Below are positions 44,785 through 53,989 of a DNA stretch of 64,000 nt, in pieces (position 1 is the stretch's first letter; each line of letters begins with the position of its first letter). Origin of the DNA: DATARN01 sp963851105 (GTDB lineage Bacteria > Actinomycetota > Acidimicrobiia > Acidimicrobiales > Palsa-688). Under the pieces are notes generated by a model. It saw only the letters and a list, made by a program, of their open reading frames with translations, had not been told where the DNA came from and searched no databases. The stretch covers positions 558,001 to 622,000 of the forward strand of contig CAWKNP010000002.1 in the NCBI GenBank assembly GCA_963851105.1. The letters are read 5' to 3'. The position numbers and the translations under genes are program-made.

Positions 44785-46191
44785 TCAGATGACTGGCAAT
44801 TCGAGGCGCACCGCGGCGCCGCCGCCTGGCTGGTTCTCGGCAACGGCCCGCCCCCCGTGGGCTTGGGCGATGGACTGGACGATCGCCAGACCGAGTCCGG
44901 CCCCTCCGTCGGTCGGCGCTCGGGCGGCGTCGGCACGCCGGAAACGTTCGAATGCGTGCGGTAGGAACTCTGGTGGAAATCCGGGGCCGTCGTCGTTCAC
45001 GGTGATATAAAGTGTCGCTTTGTCGACGCCGGCGGTGATACCGATGTTTGTACCGGGCGGCGTATAGCGCAAGGCGTTGTCAATGAGATTGTCGACGGCC
45101 TGGCGGATCCGGTCGGGGTCGACCTCCACGTCGAGGTCTTCGGGGGCGTCGAGAACGAGGTTGACCCCGGTGGCTGCGGCAGCCATTCGGGCACGGTCGA
45201 ACGCCGCGGAGAGCAACGCGTGCACGTTGGTCGGTTCTCTGCGGACCGTCTCGCCGGGGTCACTGTGGGCGAGGAGCAGGAGATCCTCGGCGAGGCGACC
45301 GAGGCGATCGGTCTCCTCCGCGGCCGCGGTCACGGCGGCGGCCAGTTCGTCCTGCGTTCGCCCCGGGCGTGAGGCCAGCTCGAGTTCGGTGCGCAAGATG
45401 GCGAGCGGCGTGCGCAGTTCGTGGCCCGCGTCGGCAACGAAACCCCGCTCGCGTGTAAGAGCGTCGCCCAGGCGGCCCAACAAGTCGTTCATCGTGCGGG
45501 CCAATGCCGCGATCTCATCGCGTGTGGCGGGGACCTCGATTCCCTCGTCCGGGTTGTGGGTGGTGATGTCGGCGACCTGGCGGCGCATCCGCTCGACCGG
45601 TCGGAGGGCGGCGGAGGCCAGCAGCCAGGCCGCTGCGGCTGCCGCGAGTACGGCAGGAACGCCGCCGACGGCAGCTGCGTGGCTCACGCGGTCAATGGCG
45701 GCGTCGGTGGTCTCCAACGACGAACCGACGACGAGTACCCGGGCCCCCCCTGCCCCCGAGACGGGGGCCGCCAAGAGGCGTATATGCTCGCCCGCTCGTG
45801 GGGAGTCGCCCACCTCGTTTCCTTGCACCCGAGCGTCTCCAGCGACGCTGCTGAGCCAAACATTCGTGCTGCGGGCGAGCTTCAGCTGCGCCGGATTGAT
45901 CAGAGGCGCTCTGCCCGCGCTGGCGGAGAACGCGATGACCTGCCCCGAAGGGCCGAGGACTTGGGCGAATCCCTCGCCCTGGCCATGGATGGACGCTCCC
46001 GGGCCGCCAAGGTTGTTGGCCCCGTTCGGATCGATAGCCGAGGCGAGGAGGTCGGCTCGCGATCGCAGGTTGGCATCGACCGAAGAGCGCAGCCCCGCAG
46101 CCAGGAAGTGGACGAAGACCACACTGACGACCACGACTGCGACTGCTGTCCCGAGCGCGAATAGGGCGGCGAGGCGGACCCGTATGGGCAT
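44785..46191 (-). CDS. Sensor histidine kinase
   Basis: A 468-residue kinase: transmembrane helix 1 (about 8-33), an extracytoplasmic sensor (35-175), helix 2 (about 176-195), HAMP, phosphoacceptor AGHELRTPLAILR with His at about 257, N-box NLIDNALRYTP and G-boxes DDGPGFP and GAGLGLAIVQ. ATG 46191 begins two bases after the regulator stop. It converges on no other gene, and the regulator-glycosidase intergenic region holds the likely target sites. Confidence 0.93.
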   Translation of the reverse strand: MPIRVRLAALFALGTAVAVVVVSVVFVHFLAAGLRSSVDANLRSRADLLASAIDPNGANNLGGPGASIHGQGEGFAQVLGPSGQVIAFSASAGRAPLINPAQLKLARSTNVWLSSVAGDARVQGNEVGDSPRAGEHIRLLAAPVSGAGGARVLVVGSSLETTDAAIDRVSHAAAVGGVPAVLAAAAAAWLLASAALRPVERMRRQVADITTHNPDEGIEVPATRDEIAALARTMNDLLGRLGDALTRERGFVADAGHELRTPLAILRTELELASRPGRTQDELAAAVTAAAEETDRLGRLAEDLLLLAHSDPGETVRREPTNVHALLSAAFDRARMAAAATGVNLVLDAPEDLDVEVDPDRIRQAVDNLIDNALRYTPPGTNIGITAGVDKATLYITVNDDGPGFPPEFLPHAFERFRRADAARAPTDGGAGLGLAIVQSIAQAHGGRAVAENQPGGGAAVRLELPVI

Positions 46192-46193
46192 GG

Positions 46194-46877
46194 TTACTCG
46201 TCGTTCTCCGGGAGTCGGAGCCGATAGCCCGCGCCCCGAACGGTCTCGAGCTCCTGGCGGCCGAATGGCTTGTCGATCTTCCTGCGGAGATAGGAGACGT
46301 ATTGGTCCACGACGTTGGACACGCCGTCGAACGCAAAGTCCCACACGTTGTCGATGACCCGGGTCCGGGTGATGAGCTCTCCGGGATGGCGCATGAACAG
46401 CTCCAACAAAGCGAATTCCTTCGGCGACAAGTTGAGCTGTGTCGTGCTGCGCCACGCCATGTGGGTTGCGGGGTCGAGCCGCAGGTCGCCCACCTCCAAC
46501 ATGGCGGGTCGGGCCTGGGCGCCGCGGCGAGTCAGGGCGCGTAGGCGGGCGGCCAACTCGGCGAAGCTGAACGGCTTGACCAGGTAGTCGTCGGCGCCTA
46601 CATCGAGGCCGCGCACCCGGTCGCCGACGTGGCTGCGGGCGCTGAGGATAAGGACCGGTGACCATCTCTTCGCTTCTCGTATCCTGCGGCACACCTCGAA
46701 GCCGTCGATGCCCGGCAGCATGACGTCGAGCACGATCGCGTCGTAGAGGTTCTCTGTGGCCATCCACACCGCATCATTGCCATCGCCGACGATGTCAACG
46801 GCGTATCCCTCCTCTTCGAGGCCCCGTTTAATCAGCGACGCCATCCTCAACTGATCGTCGACAACCAGCACCCGCAT
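46194..46877 (-). CDS. OmpR/PhoB-family response regulator
   Basis: A 227-residue regulator: receiver with VVDDQ, phosphoacceptor Asp at about 51 (IVLDVMLPGIDG), Lys in VKPF, then a winged helix with SPKEFALLELFMRHPGEL and ETVRGAGYRLR. It is divergent from a phosphodiester glycosidase gene; 11-base-spaced ATGTGA repeats upstream suggest autoregulation. ATG 46877 is preferred; GTG 46883 is possible. Confidence 0.93.
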   Translation of the reverse strand: MRVLVVDDQLRMASLIKRGLEEEGYAVDIVGDGNDAVWMATENLYDAIVLDVMLPGIDGFEVCRRIREAKRWSPVLILSARSHVGDRVRGLDVGADDYLVKPFSFAELAARLRALTRRGAQARPAMLEVGDLRLDPATHMAWRSTTQLNLSPKEFALLELFMRHPGELITRTRVIDNVWDFAFDGVSNVVDQYVSYLRRKIDKPFGRQELETVRGAGYRLRLPENDE

Positions 46878-46900
46878 GCTCACAAATTATGGCCATAAAC

Positions 46901-46983
46901 ATGTGAACATCATGTGAGCTGAGCCTGCGTCGACTACGCCACCAGTGTCGCCGTCTGACGCCCAGTTCACATCAAAATTCAAT
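46901..46983. promoter_or_regulatory. Candidate response-regulator direct repeats in a divergent promoter
   Basis: ATGTGA occurs at 46901 and 46912, spaced 11 bases (one helical turn), reading TTCACAT and CTCACAT on the minus strand. A third TTCACAT (46966-46972) and a TTCAAT (46978-46983) lie on the plus strand, 12 bases apart, before the glycosidase gene. OmpR-family regulators bind such tandem hexamers or heptamers, so both genes may be controlled together. Confidence 0.5.
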
Positions 46984-47006
46984 GTTGCCCTGGGCATACT
47001 GCCTCC

Positions 47007-48242
47007 GTGGCCGCACCAAACCGTCAGCGCTTCCCCACCTACACCTACCCCGAACTGGTTCGCGTCGCCCCGGCTCAGGCGGGGCCGCGGCGACGGCGCC
47101 CGGTGACGGGTCGCGGGAAAAAGGGAATACGGTTGCTCGTCGTCTTGGCGGCGACATTGGCGCTGATGGCGGCATCGTCGCTGGTAGGAGCGCTGCGAAC
47201 GCCGGGCAATGCGGACTTCAAGGCCAAGTGGGCCGACTGGTTGCGGGCCCACCACGCCAGCTTCATCGTCAACCCCCTGGAACGCTGGTACTACTCGTCC
47301 CAAGCGCCCGCACCCGGGGGCCGCCCTGCTGGTCTCAATGCCGTGCCCCCACCGGCGACGTCGCTGCCCGGCTCCAGCGCGGCGGGGGCACTGGCGGCGC
47401 GCAACGCACCGGCACCCGTCGCCCTCGTGGTCTCGCCCGCGCTGGCGCACGAGGGCCAGTGGCAGGCTACCGGTCCGCTGCTTGGGGGCCGACCGGCCAT
47501 GTACGTCGCCCAATATCGAGCGGACACGACCTACACCAGCCAGATCACGACGGCCGTGTGGGTCGATCCGGCTCGCCTCCGGATCGCCTTGGTGCCGGGT
47601 GCCCAGGAACCAGGTGGGTCGTGGACCCAGCCGCCCTACTTGAGCGGCACCGCCGCGGCCCATGCCGTGGCCGCGTTCAACGGCGGGTTCCGGTTCCAAG
47701 ACGCCAAGGGCGGTTTCTACCTCGATGGCCATGTCGCGGTGCCCCTGCGCACCGGGGCAGCATCGGTCGTCATCGGAAACAACGGGACGATTGACGTCGG
47801 CACCTGGGGCCAGGAGGTGAAGGCGGGACCGACGGTCTACGCGGTGCTCCAGAACCTGGCCCTCCTCGTCGACGGTGGCCAACTGGCGTCCAGCGCCAGC
47901 TACAACGACACCCGTCTCTGGGGCGCCACCCTTGGGGCCCAGACCATCGTCGCCCGCTCGGGGATCGGCATCACCGCCAGCGGCGCGCTGGTCTACGTCG
48001 CCGGCCCCGCTCTCAGCGTACGCACCCTGGCCGAGGCCCTGCAGCGGGCTGGAGCCATCCGCGCCATGACCCTCGACATCAACCCGGAGTGGGTCACGTT
48101 CAACCTCTTTGACCATCCCAATCCCGCCAATCCCACCGAGGTAAGCGCAGCCAAGCTCTACCCGCAGATGCAGCGGGCCGCCACCCGCTACCTGGGTCCG
48201 GCTCGAGAATCCCGGGACTTCTTCACCATCTCGACTCCGTGA
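47007..48242 (+). CDS. Membrane-anchored phosphodiester glycosidase (NAGPA domain)
   Basis: A 411-residue protein with a basic N-terminus, one membrane helix (about 42-60) and a long extracytoplasmic part. The domain (about 160-400) contains VAAFNGGFRF, GGFYLDG, DTRLWGATLGAQ and LDINPEWVTFNLF, typical of the phosphodiester glycosidase (NAGPA, PF09992) family, which cleaves sugar-phosphodiester or acts on cell-wall polymers. It starts at GTG 47007 and is divergent from the OmpR-type regulator, which may control it. Confidence 0.85.
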   Translation: MAAPNRQRFPTYTYPELVRVAPAQAGPRRRRPVTGRGKKGIRLLVVLAATLALMAASSLVGALRTPGNADFKAKWADWLRAHHASFIVNPLERWYYSSQAPAPGGRPAGLNAVPPPATSLPGSSAAGALAARNAPAPVALVVSPALAHEGQWQATGPLLGGRPAMYVAQYRADTTYTSQITTAVWVDPARLRIALVPGAQEPGGSWTQPPYLSGTAAAHAVAAFNGGFRFQDAKGGFYLDGHVAVPLRTGAASVVIGNNGTIDVGTWGQEVKAGPTVYAVLQNLALLVDGGQLASSASYNDTRLWGATLGAQTIVARSGIGITASGALVYVAGPALSVRTLAEALQRAGAIRAMTLDINPEWVTFNLFDHPNPANPTEVSAAKLYPQMQRAATRYLGPARESRDFFTISTP

Positions 48243-48533
48243 CTCCTCAGGAAGGCGCAAGAACTTTTCCGCCAAGCGGCCACTACTACTCGACCACTAC
48301 TCGGCCGTGGCCGGCGGCCACCGCCGGGAGCAACGGCGATTCGCGCGTCGGCCGATTGACTTCTTCCTTCCCGGTGACCCGCTTTCGCCTCCGTCGGACC
48401 GTTCGCAGCGCTCCGGCCGTGTCCCGGCACAGATAGGCAGCATCCGTCAGCGTCGGCCGTCCCGTGCCGGGAAGATTGAGGTTTTCTGAATGGGGGTAGA
48501 GATGACTCAACCGCCGTGAGAGGAGACATACCG

Positions 48534-48872
48534 ATGGGTGAAAAGGAAGAGCGTGCCGAGGGCGTCAGCCGGATGTTGTCCGGTGAGGACGCACCCCAGG
48601 ACACCAATCGCGAGAGCCAAGTCGGCCCGACCGGTGGTGGCGGTGGGGAAATGGCCCCTGAGGGCGCTGGCGAGAAGGTCGAAGGCGTAACCGGAGGCGA
48701 GAGCATGATCGCCAAGGACGGCAAGGAGGCCGGCCGCTACGACATGGGCACCCAAGGCCCGACCAACCGCCCTGTGGGCGGGTCGACGAACCGTGACTCG
48801 ACGGGGATCGATCCCCAGGAGCCCATCGAGGACACTTCGGCGGCACCCCAGGGCATGGGTTCTGCCAGCTGA
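48534..48872 (+). CDS. Hydrophilic disordered protein
   Basis: A 112-residue protein rich in Glu, Gly, Pro, Asn and Thr, with no hydrophobic segment and no cysteine. AGAGGAGAC is well placed before ATG 48534. A strong hairpin follows its stop. Such proteins often appear as stress-related hydrophilins, but that is inference. The 290-base gap before it (48243-48533) carries no gene. Confidence 0.7.
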   Translation: MGEKEERAEGVSRMLSGEDAPQDTNRESQVGPTGGGGGEMAPEGAGEKVEGVTGGESMIAKDGKEAGRYDMGTQGPTNRPVGGSTNRDSTGIDPQEPIEDTSAAPQGMGSAS

Positions 48873-48893
48873 TCTGGTAGCCCGTAGGCGACG

Positions 48894-48926
48894 ACTGCCG
48901 TGCCTGCGATTCGCAGGCACGGCAGT
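48894..48926. terminator. Strong bidirectional terminator hairpin
   Basis: ACTGCCGTGCCTGCGA and TCGCAGGCACGGCAGT form a perfect 16-bp inverted repeat with a one-base centre, between two converging genes. Only short U-runs follow, as is common in high-GC actinobacteria. Confidence 0.75.
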
Positions 48927-48944
48927 TTCGCGTCCTGGAAGGAA

Positions 48945-49877
48945 CTACCGGATCTGCCCCGGGAGCACCGACAGCTGGTCCTTTATGGCGGAGAACGGAA
49001 CCGTATCGCTGGCCGCAGGCACATTGATGTGGACCGGCGCACCGAAATCGGTGAAATCGATCGTTTCGAGTTCGTGGATGCCCAAACCGCCGGCTTGGAG
49101 ATTCAGGCTATAGCTGAAGCGGCGAACCCTGCCCGACGAGTCGAGCCATACGTCGCCTGGGATTCGGGTCAGATCGACCTTCCCTTTCAACGCCTCGAAG
49201 CCCTTGGCGAATGCGGGCGAGAGGCCGCTCTCAGCCTTGCCGACCGCGGCGAACAGAGTTTCAAAGTTGAGGACAACCGAGTAATGGGTGGTCACGGCGC
49301 CGTCGACGGTTTCCTTGCCGACGACCATAGGTTGCCCGACCCGAGCACCGAGAAACTGCAGTCCCTCGGTCGGATCACCCGACGCCGCCGAGGCCGGCGA
49401 CGCGCTCAGCCCGAGGTCCTGCGGGAGGATTTTGATCCAGTGGGTACCAGCGGGCAGGGTGAGAAGGGAGGATTCGTAGTACTCGACGCCACCTATCAGG
49501 CGCACCGTCTCCTCGATCCCATGGGTCGACAGGGACATTTGCGTGCTTCTTGCCGCGAAATCGGATTCTCCGGACAACGTCACGGTGAACGTCGAGGGCC
49601 CGGAGAGTGCGATCGTGGCAGAGAAGTGTGCCGTGCCGGCATGGACCGTGGCCTTCTGAGCAGCGGCGATCACCGATGAATTCGTCGGCTTCGCGCCGGA
49701 CCCGCGTCCAACGGTGAGTGCCCCAATTCCGCTTATCACCAGCAAGACGGCAATGAGGCCGGCCAGCGACCCCATCACCGCCGGCGTGGCCGGAGGCCTC
49801 GGCTCCTGCAGGTACTGCGGCGTTTGCCAGGACGCGTCCTGGCTCCAGTCATGCGTCGATTGTCCCCCACGTGTCAT
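48945..49877 (-). CDS. Membrane-anchored LppX/LprG-like protein
   Basis: A 310-residue protein with one N-terminal membrane segment (MGSLAGLIAVLLVISGIGALTV, about 35-55) and an extracytoplasmic beta-rich domain. It has AAQKATVHAGTAHFSATIALSG and GDVWLDSSGRVRRFSYSLNL, patterns like the LppX/LprG lipid-carrier fold. It lacks a lipobox, so it is anchored by the helix. The family assignment is tentative. ATG 49877 is preferred. Confidence 0.6.
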   Translation of the reverse strand: MTRGGQSTHDWSQDASWQTPQYLQEPRPPATPAVMGSLAGLIAVLLVISGIGALTVGRGSGAKPTNSSVIAAAQKATVHAGTAHFSATIALSGPSTFTVTLSGESDFAARSTQMSLSTHGIEETVRLIGGVEYYESSLLTLPAGTHWIKILPQDLGLSASPASAASGDPTEGLQFLGARVGQPMVVGKETVDGAVTTHYSVVLNFETLFAAVGKAESGLSPAFAKGFEALKGKVDLTRIPGDVWLDSSGRVRRFSYSLNLQAGGLGIHELETIDFTDFGAPVHINVPAASDTVPFSAIKDQLSVLPGQIR

Positions 49878-50035
49878 TCCGGTCAGTATGGCGCGACATC
49901 GGAAGCGACACCAGAAGAAATAGCCGATCCGCCAAGGAGCCATATGAGATAGGCGGTATCCCCCGAAATGTCCTCTCAGGTCTCCGAGAAAGTACCGCTA
50001 CAGCTTGGCTATGTCCGCGCCGATATGCGACCCGG

Positions 50036-50773
50036 TCAGCGTTGGCGTGCCTCGGCGCGTAGCTGACGCTCCCGGCTACGGGCGCCGCTCACATTCGTCA
50101 ACGCTTCGCGCTTCGAGAGCCCGCAGAGCACAGAGGCGCCGGGGCCCTCCACGAATGCGACCACCGCCGCGGGATCGATCCAGGCCAGGTCCCGCAGGAT
50201 CCAGCCGATGGCCTTGGTGATGAAGAAGTCCGAGTCGGCTGCTCGCGCCAAGCAGGCTGCGAATACCCAGTCCCGGTCGATGGCGTCCTTCCACCCGCCC
50301 ATGTGGATGAGTGCGCTGCGGGTGAGCCACAGGTCGTCGCCCACCAACCAGCGGTCCACGGTCGACCGCAGCGCCGGATGGCGGCGGACCACCTGGCCGA
50401 CGCACGAGCGGGCCAAGGGATCGCAGGTGTCCCACCAAGGACCGGTTCCGATCCACCTCGCAGCATGGTGCACGATCGCCGGTGACGCGTGCCGGCCAAA
50501 TCGGCTCGCCAGCTGGCAGCCGGCATAACGATATTCCCGTTCCGGTTGGTCCCACAGCGCGTCGAGGGCCGCGACAACCTCGGCCTCGTCGGCCGGCGGC
50601 CCCGCGATTGCGAGTGCCGCTCGAAACACCGCTTTCTGACCAGGCGCCTTCACCCCGAGGAAAGCGAATTGGTTGCGCATGTACGCCGTCATAGCCGCCC
50701 TGTCGTCCGGCACGGCTGCCGCCGCGAGACCGGTGGCGATCGCAGCCGAGAAGGTTTCGGCCCACGGTCTCAT
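50036..50773 (-). CDS. AlkD-like DNA alkylation repair glycosylase
   Basis: A 245-residue HEAT-like-repeat protein of the AlkD family, which removes N3- and N7-alkylated bases. The active-site region reads WWDTCD, matching the WWD.xD catalytic motif (Asp catalytic, Trp contacts), and FFITKAIGWILRDLAWIDPA plus LSKREALTNV match later family blocks. The length fits. ATG 50773 is chosen; the frame is open to 50794. Confidence 0.9.
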   Translation of the reverse strand: MRPWAETFSAAIATGLAAAAVPDDRAAMTAYMRNQFAFLGVKAPGQKAVFRAALAIAGPPADEAEVVAALDALWDQPEREYRYAGCQLASRFGRHASPAIVHHAARWIGTGPWWDTCDPLARSCVGQVVRRHPALRSTVDRWLVGDDLWLTRSALIHMGGWKDAIDRDWVFAACLARAADSDFFITKAIGWILRDLAWIDPAAVVAFVEGPGASVLCGLSKREALTNVSGARSRERQLRAEARQR

Positions 50774-51019
50774 GCGCCAGATTCTTTCACGCAAGGTGTC
50801 GTCCTACCGAAACCGAGACGGGCGTGCCCGCCGATCTGAACGAACCAGCTGGTCCCGTTCCCTACGATGACAGGTGCGCCCACCAGTGACGGTCAAGCAT
50901 CCCTACCTTCTTCAGCGGCCGGGCAACGGTCCCGGCGGCGACGGTCTTGGCGCCTTCGAGACCCACGATCGCATCACCGCGACCGGCCCGACGCCTCGTC
51001 GAACCGATCGTGGCCTGAT

Positions 51020-52048
51020 TCACGACGAGCTGGACCGTTCCCAGAGGTTGATGCCACCATCGACGGCGTGGGAGTCGATTTCGGCCAGCTCCTCGGGTGC
51101 GAACGACAAGTTGTCGAGCGCCGCCAGGTTCTCGTCCAATTGGGCGACACGGCTGACACCGATCAGGGTCGATGTCACTCGTGGGTCACGCAAGGTCCAT
51201 GCCAAAGCCATCTGGGCCAGCGTCTGGCCCCGCCGGCGGGCAATGGCGTCGAGAGCTCGGACACGGGCCAGGTTGTCCTCGCTCAGCATGTCGGGGCGCA
51301 GTGACCCCCGCCGGTCGGCGCGGGAACCCTCGGGGATGCCTCTGAGATACCGATCGGTCAGCAAGCCTTGCGCCAGGGGCGAAAAGGTGATGCACCCCGC
51401 ACCGACCTCGGCCAGCACGTCGAGCAAACCGTCTTCGATCCAGCGGTTGAGCATCGAATAGGACGGCTGGTGAATCAGCAGAGGGACACCAAGCCCTCCC
51501 AGTATCGTCGCCGCCTCGCGGGTGCGATCGGCGGAGTAGGAGGAGATCCCTACGTACAGCGCCTTGCCCTGGCGCACGGCGGTGGCCAGGGCACCCATCG
51601 TCTCCTCGAGCGGAGTGTCGGGATCGAAGCGGTGGGAGTAGAAGATGTCGACGTAGTCGAGGCCCATGCGGCGCAGGCTCTGGTCCAGGCTGGCCAGGAC
51701 ATACTTTCTGGAACCACCCTCGCCGTACGGGCCGGGCCACATGTCGTAGCCGGCCTTGGTAGAAATGACGAGCTCGTCGCGGTAGACCGCAAAGTCCTCG
51801 GCCAGGATGCGCCCGAAGTTCTCCTCCGCCGAGCCATAAGGCGGCCCGTAGTTGTTGGCAAGGTCGAAGTGGGTGATGCCCCGGTCGAACGCCCTCCGCA
51901 ATATCTCCCGTCCCACCTCGATCGGTCGGTCGCCTCCGAAGTTCTGCCACAGGCCGAGGGACACGGAGGGCAGCTGAAGCCCGCTGCGCCCGCAATGGCG
52001 GTAGGCCATGGTGTCGTAACGATCGGCAGCGGCGTTGTACATCGTCAT
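51020..52048 (-). CDS. YghZ-type aldo/keto reductase
   Basis: A 342-residue NADPH-dependent reductase closely like YghZ/GpR (L-glyceraldehyde 3-phosphate or methylglyoxal reductase) and the potassium-channel beta subunits. The tetrad is visible: Asp in FDLANNYG, Tyr in the same motif, Lys in STKAGYDMW and His in YSHRFD. The C-terminal half carries GVSRVAQLDENLAAL. ATG 52048 fits the family start (MTMYNAAADRYDTMAYR). It may detoxify aldehydes, in line with the many VOC proteins. Confidence 0.92.
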   Translation of the reverse strand: MTMYNAAADRYDTMAYRHCGRSGLQLPSVSLGLWQNFGGDRPIEVGREILRRAFDRGITHFDLANNYGPPYGSAEENFGRILAEDFAVYRDELVISTKAGYDMWPGPYGEGGSRKYVLASLDQSLRRMGLDYVDIFYSHRFDPDTPLEETMGALATAVRQGKALYVGISSYSADRTREAATILGGLGVPLLIHQPSYSMLNRWIEDGLLDVLAEVGAGCITFSPLAQGLLTDRYLRGIPEGSRADRRGSLRPDMLSEDNLARVRALDAIARRRGQTLAQMALAWTLRDPRVTSTLIGVSRVAQLDENLAALDNLSFAPEELAEIDSHAVDGGINLWERSSSS

Positions 52049-52223
52049 CCTCACAACACGCTACCCGCGGTCCGGTTCAAGGGAACGCAGGAGGTCACCG
52101 TGAACATCTTTTGACGATCGCCCTGGCCGGGATCTGGTTGTGCTCGCCCGCTCACTGCCACCGCCAGGCGTGGGTGGCGCTATTCCGCCATCGACGGTCC
52201 TGAAGCGGCCTATTCTCTACATC

Positions 52224-52646
52224 GTGGCGCAACGGGAGCGACGGGCTCGCGTCGACGACATCGATGCATTAGGCAGGGCCATGCCACATGTGACGGTCGA
52301 GTCTGGACCAAGCGGCAATCACATCTACCAGGTAGGCGGAAAGTCATTCGTGTTCTTCCGCAACCCTCGCCCCGATGCGATCGACCCGATCAGCGGCGAG
52401 CGATACGACGATGTGATCGTGATTTGGGCTCCCTCCGAGACAGACAAGCAGGCCCTCGTGCAAGACCCACGGTCGCCGTTCTTCACGACGCCACACTTCG
52501 ACGGGCATTGCTCCGTGCTCGTGCGGGCCAGCCGGATCAACGAGCTCAATCGGCAGGAGTTGTCCGAGATCATCGAAGATGCCTGGTTGTCGCGAGCATC
52601 GCGGGCAAGAGGAGACGCGTGGCTGCGGTCACGAGCCACGAAGTAG
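52224..52646 (+). CDS. MmcQ/YjbR-like protein
   Basis: A 140-residue protein of the YjbR/MmcQ fold: ALGRAMPHVTVES, GGKSFVFFRNPR, DVIVIWAPSETDKQALVQDPRSPFFTTPHFDGHCSVLVRA and ELSEIIEDAWLSRA. This family of small DNA-binding-like proteins has no firm function. GTG 52224 matches the domain start; the frame is open to 52140. Confidence 0.8.
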   Translation: MAQRERRARVDDIDALGRAMPHVTVESGPSGNHIYQVGGKSFVFFRNPRPDAIDPISGERYDDVIVIWAPSETDKQALVQDPRSPFFTTPHFDGHCSVLVRASRINELNRQELSEIIEDAWLSRASRARGDAWLRSRATK

Positions 52647-52964
52647 GCACCACTGGAAGCTCGATCCGCAGGCAGGGAGGAGGAGGACGTCGGCGCTCGC
52701 CGCCGCCCGAGTATCCCCATCACTTTTCAACGATGGTATGATTCCCAAAAGTAGGTATACGCGAGATAACTGATCCGAAATGGAATCGCGCCCAGGACGA
52801 CTCGATGGCCAAGCCTTCTCCGAGCTCCTTATCGCTCCAACGACCCCGAAACAGTCTCGGCGAATTGGCGTGATGGTCGCACGTTTCGCGCGAGATAGCT
52901 GGACACGGCGCGGGCGTCGCCACTAATCGTTCGCGACCTGCTGCTCGCCACCGGTGCCGTCTGG

Positions 52965-53483
52965 GTGCTGATCGAACTACGGCAGAGCTTGAAGCGCCGG
53001 CCAGAGGGAGTGAACGCCAAATGGGGCAGCGAAATCGTCTTTCGCCTGGCGGTTGCAATCGGCGCCCTTTCGGCTTTCGTCCTCTCGCGTGTGGCACCGA
53101 CGCCGACGATCCGACCCGCAGCCGTCGCTGCTTGCGTCGGGCTCGGCCTCTTCTGGTGTGGTATCGCCTTGCGATTCTGGAGTTTTCGCACGCTGGGCCG
53201 GTACTTCACCGTCGTCGTCCAAACGAGCGCCGATCAGCCGGTGATCACCGGCGGCCCCTACCGGGTTATCCGGCATCCGAGCTATGCCGGACTTCTTCTG
53301 GTGGTGATGGCAGTGGGTCTGCTGATCGGGAACTGGTGGTCGCTCATCGGCCTCACCGTCGCCATGAGTTGCGCTCTTGTGTTCCGGATCGGAGTGGAGG
53401 AACGTGCCCTCTACCAGAACCTCAGCGATGATTACCGCACCTATGCAGCCAACCACAAACGGCTCATCCCTTTCATCTGGTGA
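52965..53483 (+). CDS. Isoprenylcysteine carboxyl methyltransferase-family membrane protein, uncertain start
   Basis: A membrane protein of about 172 residues with the ICMT C-terminal motif GGPYRVIRHPSYAGLLL and EERALYQNLSDDYRTYA, plus several helices. The frame continues upstream as RDLLLATGAVWVLIELRQS, a typical first helix, but there is no ATG, GTG or TTG before it until a stop at 52896. So either a rare CTG/other start is used or the 5' end was disrupted. GTG 52965 would cut the first helix. Bacterial members methylate diverse small molecules. Confidence 0.75.
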   Translation: MLIELRQSLKRRPEGVNAKWGSEIVFRLAVAIGALSAFVLSRVAPTPTIRPAAVAACVGLGLFWCGIALRFWSFRTLGRYFTVVVQTSADQPVITGGPYRVIRHPSYAGLLLVVMAVGLLIGNWWSLIGLTVAMSCALVFRIGVEERALYQNLSDDYRTYAANHKRLIPFIW

Positions 53484-53502
53484 AGGGTGGGGAATTCTTC
53501 CG

Positions 53503-53850
53503 CTAGCGGGAACCGAGTACGCAGAATTCGTTGCCCTCGGGATCAGCGAGCACAACCCAGGACTGCTCGCCCTGGCCGACATCTGCGTGTTTCGCTCCAA
53601 GGCCGAGTAGACGGTCGACCTCAGCGTCGCGATTGTCCGGCCGGAAGTCCAGGTGTAGCCGGTTCTTGTCCCGCTTGGGTTCGGATTCTGAGACGAAAAG
53701 AATCCCCGGAAGCCGCTCGGCGCTAGGTCGGATCTCGAATTCTTCGGGATCCTCGTTCACCACGACCCATCCCAGCGCATCTCGCCACCAACGACCCAAC
53801 GATTCGGGATCGTGCGCGTCCACAATCGTCTGTTCCCATTCAAGACTCAT
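53503..53850 (-). CDS. VOC family protein
   Basis: A 115-residue VOC protein (MSLEWEQTIVDAHDPESLGRW start, EVDRLLGLGAKHADVGQGEQSWVVLADPEGNEFCVLG end). The closing ADPEGNEFCVL is typical of the glyoxalase-like DUF subgroup. It converges with the ICMT-like gene across 19 bases. Confidence 0.88.
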   Translation of the reverse strand: MSLEWEQTIVDAHDPESLGRWWRDALGWVVVNEDPEEFEIRPSAERLPGILFVSESEPKRDKNRLHLDFRPDNRDAEVDRLLGLGAKHADVGQGEQSWVVLADPEGNEFCVLGSR

Positions 53851-53943
53851 GCTTCGAGTGTAGAAAACATGATGCTCCCTGTGCCACGACGCGGGGGCCA
53901 CCGCACGCCGTCGGACGCCGTAGTCAATGGACGCCGTCGTCAT

Positions 53944-53970
53944 CGCCCCTCGCCCCTCGCCCCTCGCCCG
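53944..53970. repeat. Tandem CGCCCCT repeat
   Basis: Three full copies of CGCCCCT followed by CGCCCG, directly before the palindrome at 53990. Confidence 0.8.
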
Positions 53971-53989
53971 CTGGCCGAGCCACGCCTCC

